Positions 63,254-64,000 of a DNA stretch of 64,000 nt are shown here, piece by piece. Origin of the DNA: Mesorhizobium helmanticense. Lineage in GTDB: Bacteria; Pseudomonadota; Alphaproteobacteria; Rhizobiales; Rhizobiaceae. Every line of letters begins with the position of its first letter. The first letter of the stretch is position 1. A model generated the notes under the pieces. It saw only the letters and a list, made by a program, of their open reading frames with translations. It was not told the DNA's origin and did not search any database. Position numbers and translations under genes: made by a program. The stretch is from assembly GCF_003034915.1 (NCBI RefSeq), contig NZ_PZJX01000028.1, positions 124,001 to 188,000 of the forward strand, in the 5' to 3' direction.

Positions 63254-63330
63254 GTTGGGGCGTAGCCAAGTGGTAAGGCATCGGTTTTTGGTACCGACAA
63301 TCCCAGGTTCGAATCCTGGCGCCCCAGCCA
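63254..63330 (+). tRNA. tRNA-Gln (anticodon UUG), CCA encoded
   Basis: The acceptor stem pairs TGGGGCG with CGCCCCA; the anticodon stem TCGGT/ACCGA closes a TTTTGGT loop with TTG anticodon; the T-arm contains GGTTCGAATCC. Discriminator G is followed by a genomically encoded CCA. The tRNA proper ends at 63327. tRNA genes are common integration sites, and an IS3-family remnant lies just downstream. Confidence 0.97.
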
Positions 63331-63383
63331 AATATCACTGGGTCCATTCCGGACACATGGGTTACGGTTTATACCGGAGATGG

Positions 63384-63409
63384 TGGACTGACCCCCTTGG
63401 GTGAGACAC
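63384..63409 (+). mobile_element. Possible IS3-family terminal sequence
   Basis: TGGACTGACCCCCTTGGG followed by TGAGACAC resembles the TGnACTGnCCCC-type ends of IS3-family elements. It lies 60 bp after the tRNA. No matching inverted end was found after the transposase remnant. Confidence 0.35.
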
Positions 63410-63658
63410 TAATCAGGGACAGTTCCTCAGGGTTTGGATTGCGGCAAGGGATCCTGGCGTCTCCTCCGGCCACCAGTGGCCCGCGGGATCGCACTGCAGC
63501 TGATCTCGACTCCTCCCCCGACGCGGATCAAAGCAATCGTCGACGAAGCCGAGCGGACCGTCCGGCGCTGAGGCCTTGATCGCTTCTTTGAAGCAGCCCG
63601 GGCCAATTAGCTTAACACGGTCAGAGAGACGAAAAAATCGTCAAGGGGAAACTTCCCG

Positions 63659-63763
63659 GTTTGAAAGAGCCAGAGTTGATGTTGGCGGACCTACAACAGG
63701 CAGCGCCTGCATTCCGCACTCGACTATCTCTCGCCGGATGAATACGAAGCCGGCCTAATTTAA
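63659..63763 (+). pseudogene. C-terminal remnant of an IS3-family OrfB transposase
   Basis: The frame ending at 63763 reads YNRQRLHSALDYLSPDEY and then EAGLI before a stop. YNRQRxHSALxYLSP is the standard C-terminus of IS3-family OrfB integrases. Upstream the frame breaks: RFERARVDV, probably the preceding residues, lies in another frame. The catalytic DDE region is absent, so this is an inactive fragment. Confidence 0.8.
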
Positions 63764-64000
63764 CGCGATTGCGCCCGGGCCGGTTGCTGAGGCTCTGACG
63801 AACTTCTGGGCGGATCTGCCGGATCCCGCAGAGGCCCAAACGACCGGTTCCCGGGGGTAACGCCTGGGGATCGGCGACATGGCAACATTTGGCCCCAGCC
63901 ACGCTGTTTTCGGCTTTGCCACCTTGGAGCGCGTCGTGTGATGGAATTCACGCGGCGCGCTTTTCAGCTGGTTACTCCCGGTTTGTTTCGGATAGCGCCA

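Larger units (their letters stand above)
63331..64000. other. Gene-poor stretch with insertion-sequence debris downstream of tRNA-Gln
   Basis: Apart from the IS3-family transposase remnant (63659–63763) and a possible terminal repeat (63384–63409), this 670-bp region has no gene I can support. Short frames on both strands lack ribosome-binding sites and similarity. Confidence 0.5.

Overview
The window looks like a chromosomal segment of an alphaproteobacterium of the order Hyphomicrobiales (Rhizobiales), most like Mesorhizobium. I infer this from the high GC content, the fused CysN/CysC sulfate-activation enzyme, the ManC–AGE-epimerase fusion, BioY, the PPDK and DUF1499/DUF427 housekeeping genes, and the style of the surface-polysaccharide genes. 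No species-level marker is present. About 50 of the 64 kb encodes synthesis, modification and export of cell-surface polysaccharides.

Layout. (1) 0.1–6.1 kb: a PfkB sugar kinase, a sugar aminotransferase, and the sulfate-activation set cysQ–cysNC–cysD. (2) 6.5–12.6 kb: a Wzy/ligase-like membrane protein, an NAD-dependent epimerase, a short ExoY-like phosphoglycosyltransferase, a GT2 glycosyltransferase and a FlaA1/CapD-type nucleotide-sugar dehydratase. (3) 12.8–14.3 kb: an ABC-2 permease and ATPase pair (Wzm/Wzt type). (4) 14.4–33.0 kb, all minus strand and mostly overlapping or abutting: PHP-type phosphatase, Wza-like lipoprotein, BY-kinase, a TPR membrane protein, a second Wzy-like protein, rfbA-C-B-D for dTDP-L-rhamnose, a 1,552-residue protein carrying two methyltransferase-like and three glycosyltransferase domains, an epimerase, a zinc-ribbon methyltransferase, an RgpF-like protein and another methyltransferase. 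(5) 33.3–37.1 kb: a FecR-like secreted protein, a small anchored protein and the ManC–AGE fusion. (6) 37.1–42.3 kb: a scarred zone with a decayed epimerase, an acyltransferase with a SGNH domain, the 5' stub of a second diverged acyltransferase, a Tat-like signal peptide with no enzyme behind it, a third Wzy-like protein, a secreted putative TIM-barrel protein and an orphan membrane segment. (7) 42.4–52.1 kb, minus strand: a NusG paralogue, a full-length polyprenyl glycosylphosphotransferase, gmd, and glycosyltransferases, methyltransferases and a Wzx flippase. (8) 52.3–63.1 kb: mostly housekeeping (bioY, MBL hydrolase, DUF1499, acyl-CoA ligase, DUF427, polysaccharide deacetylase, GT9 transferase, ppdK, VOC protein). 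(9) 63.25–64 kb: tRNA-Gln(UUG) followed by an IS3-family remnant.

How it fits together: sugar nucleotides (dTDP-rhamnose, GDP-mannose and its 4-keto-6-deoxy derivative, a FlaA1-type 4-keto sugar) feed two lipid-carrier priming enzymes. Glycosyltransferases and several methyltransferases then build and decorate the chains. Export could use either an ABC route (Wzm/Wzt with the mega-enzyme and RgpF-like genes) or a Wzx/Wzy–Wza/BY-kinase route. The specialised NusG paralogue is a plausible anti-terminator for the long minus-strand cluster beside it. The strongest candidates for something undescribed are the mega-enzyme at 18.3–23.0 kb with its zinc-ribbon methyltransferase relative, and the NusG-paralogue leader at 51.3–51.6 kb. 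Coordinates of starts were chosen by reading overlaps, ribosome-binding sites and family alignment by eye; no searches were run.
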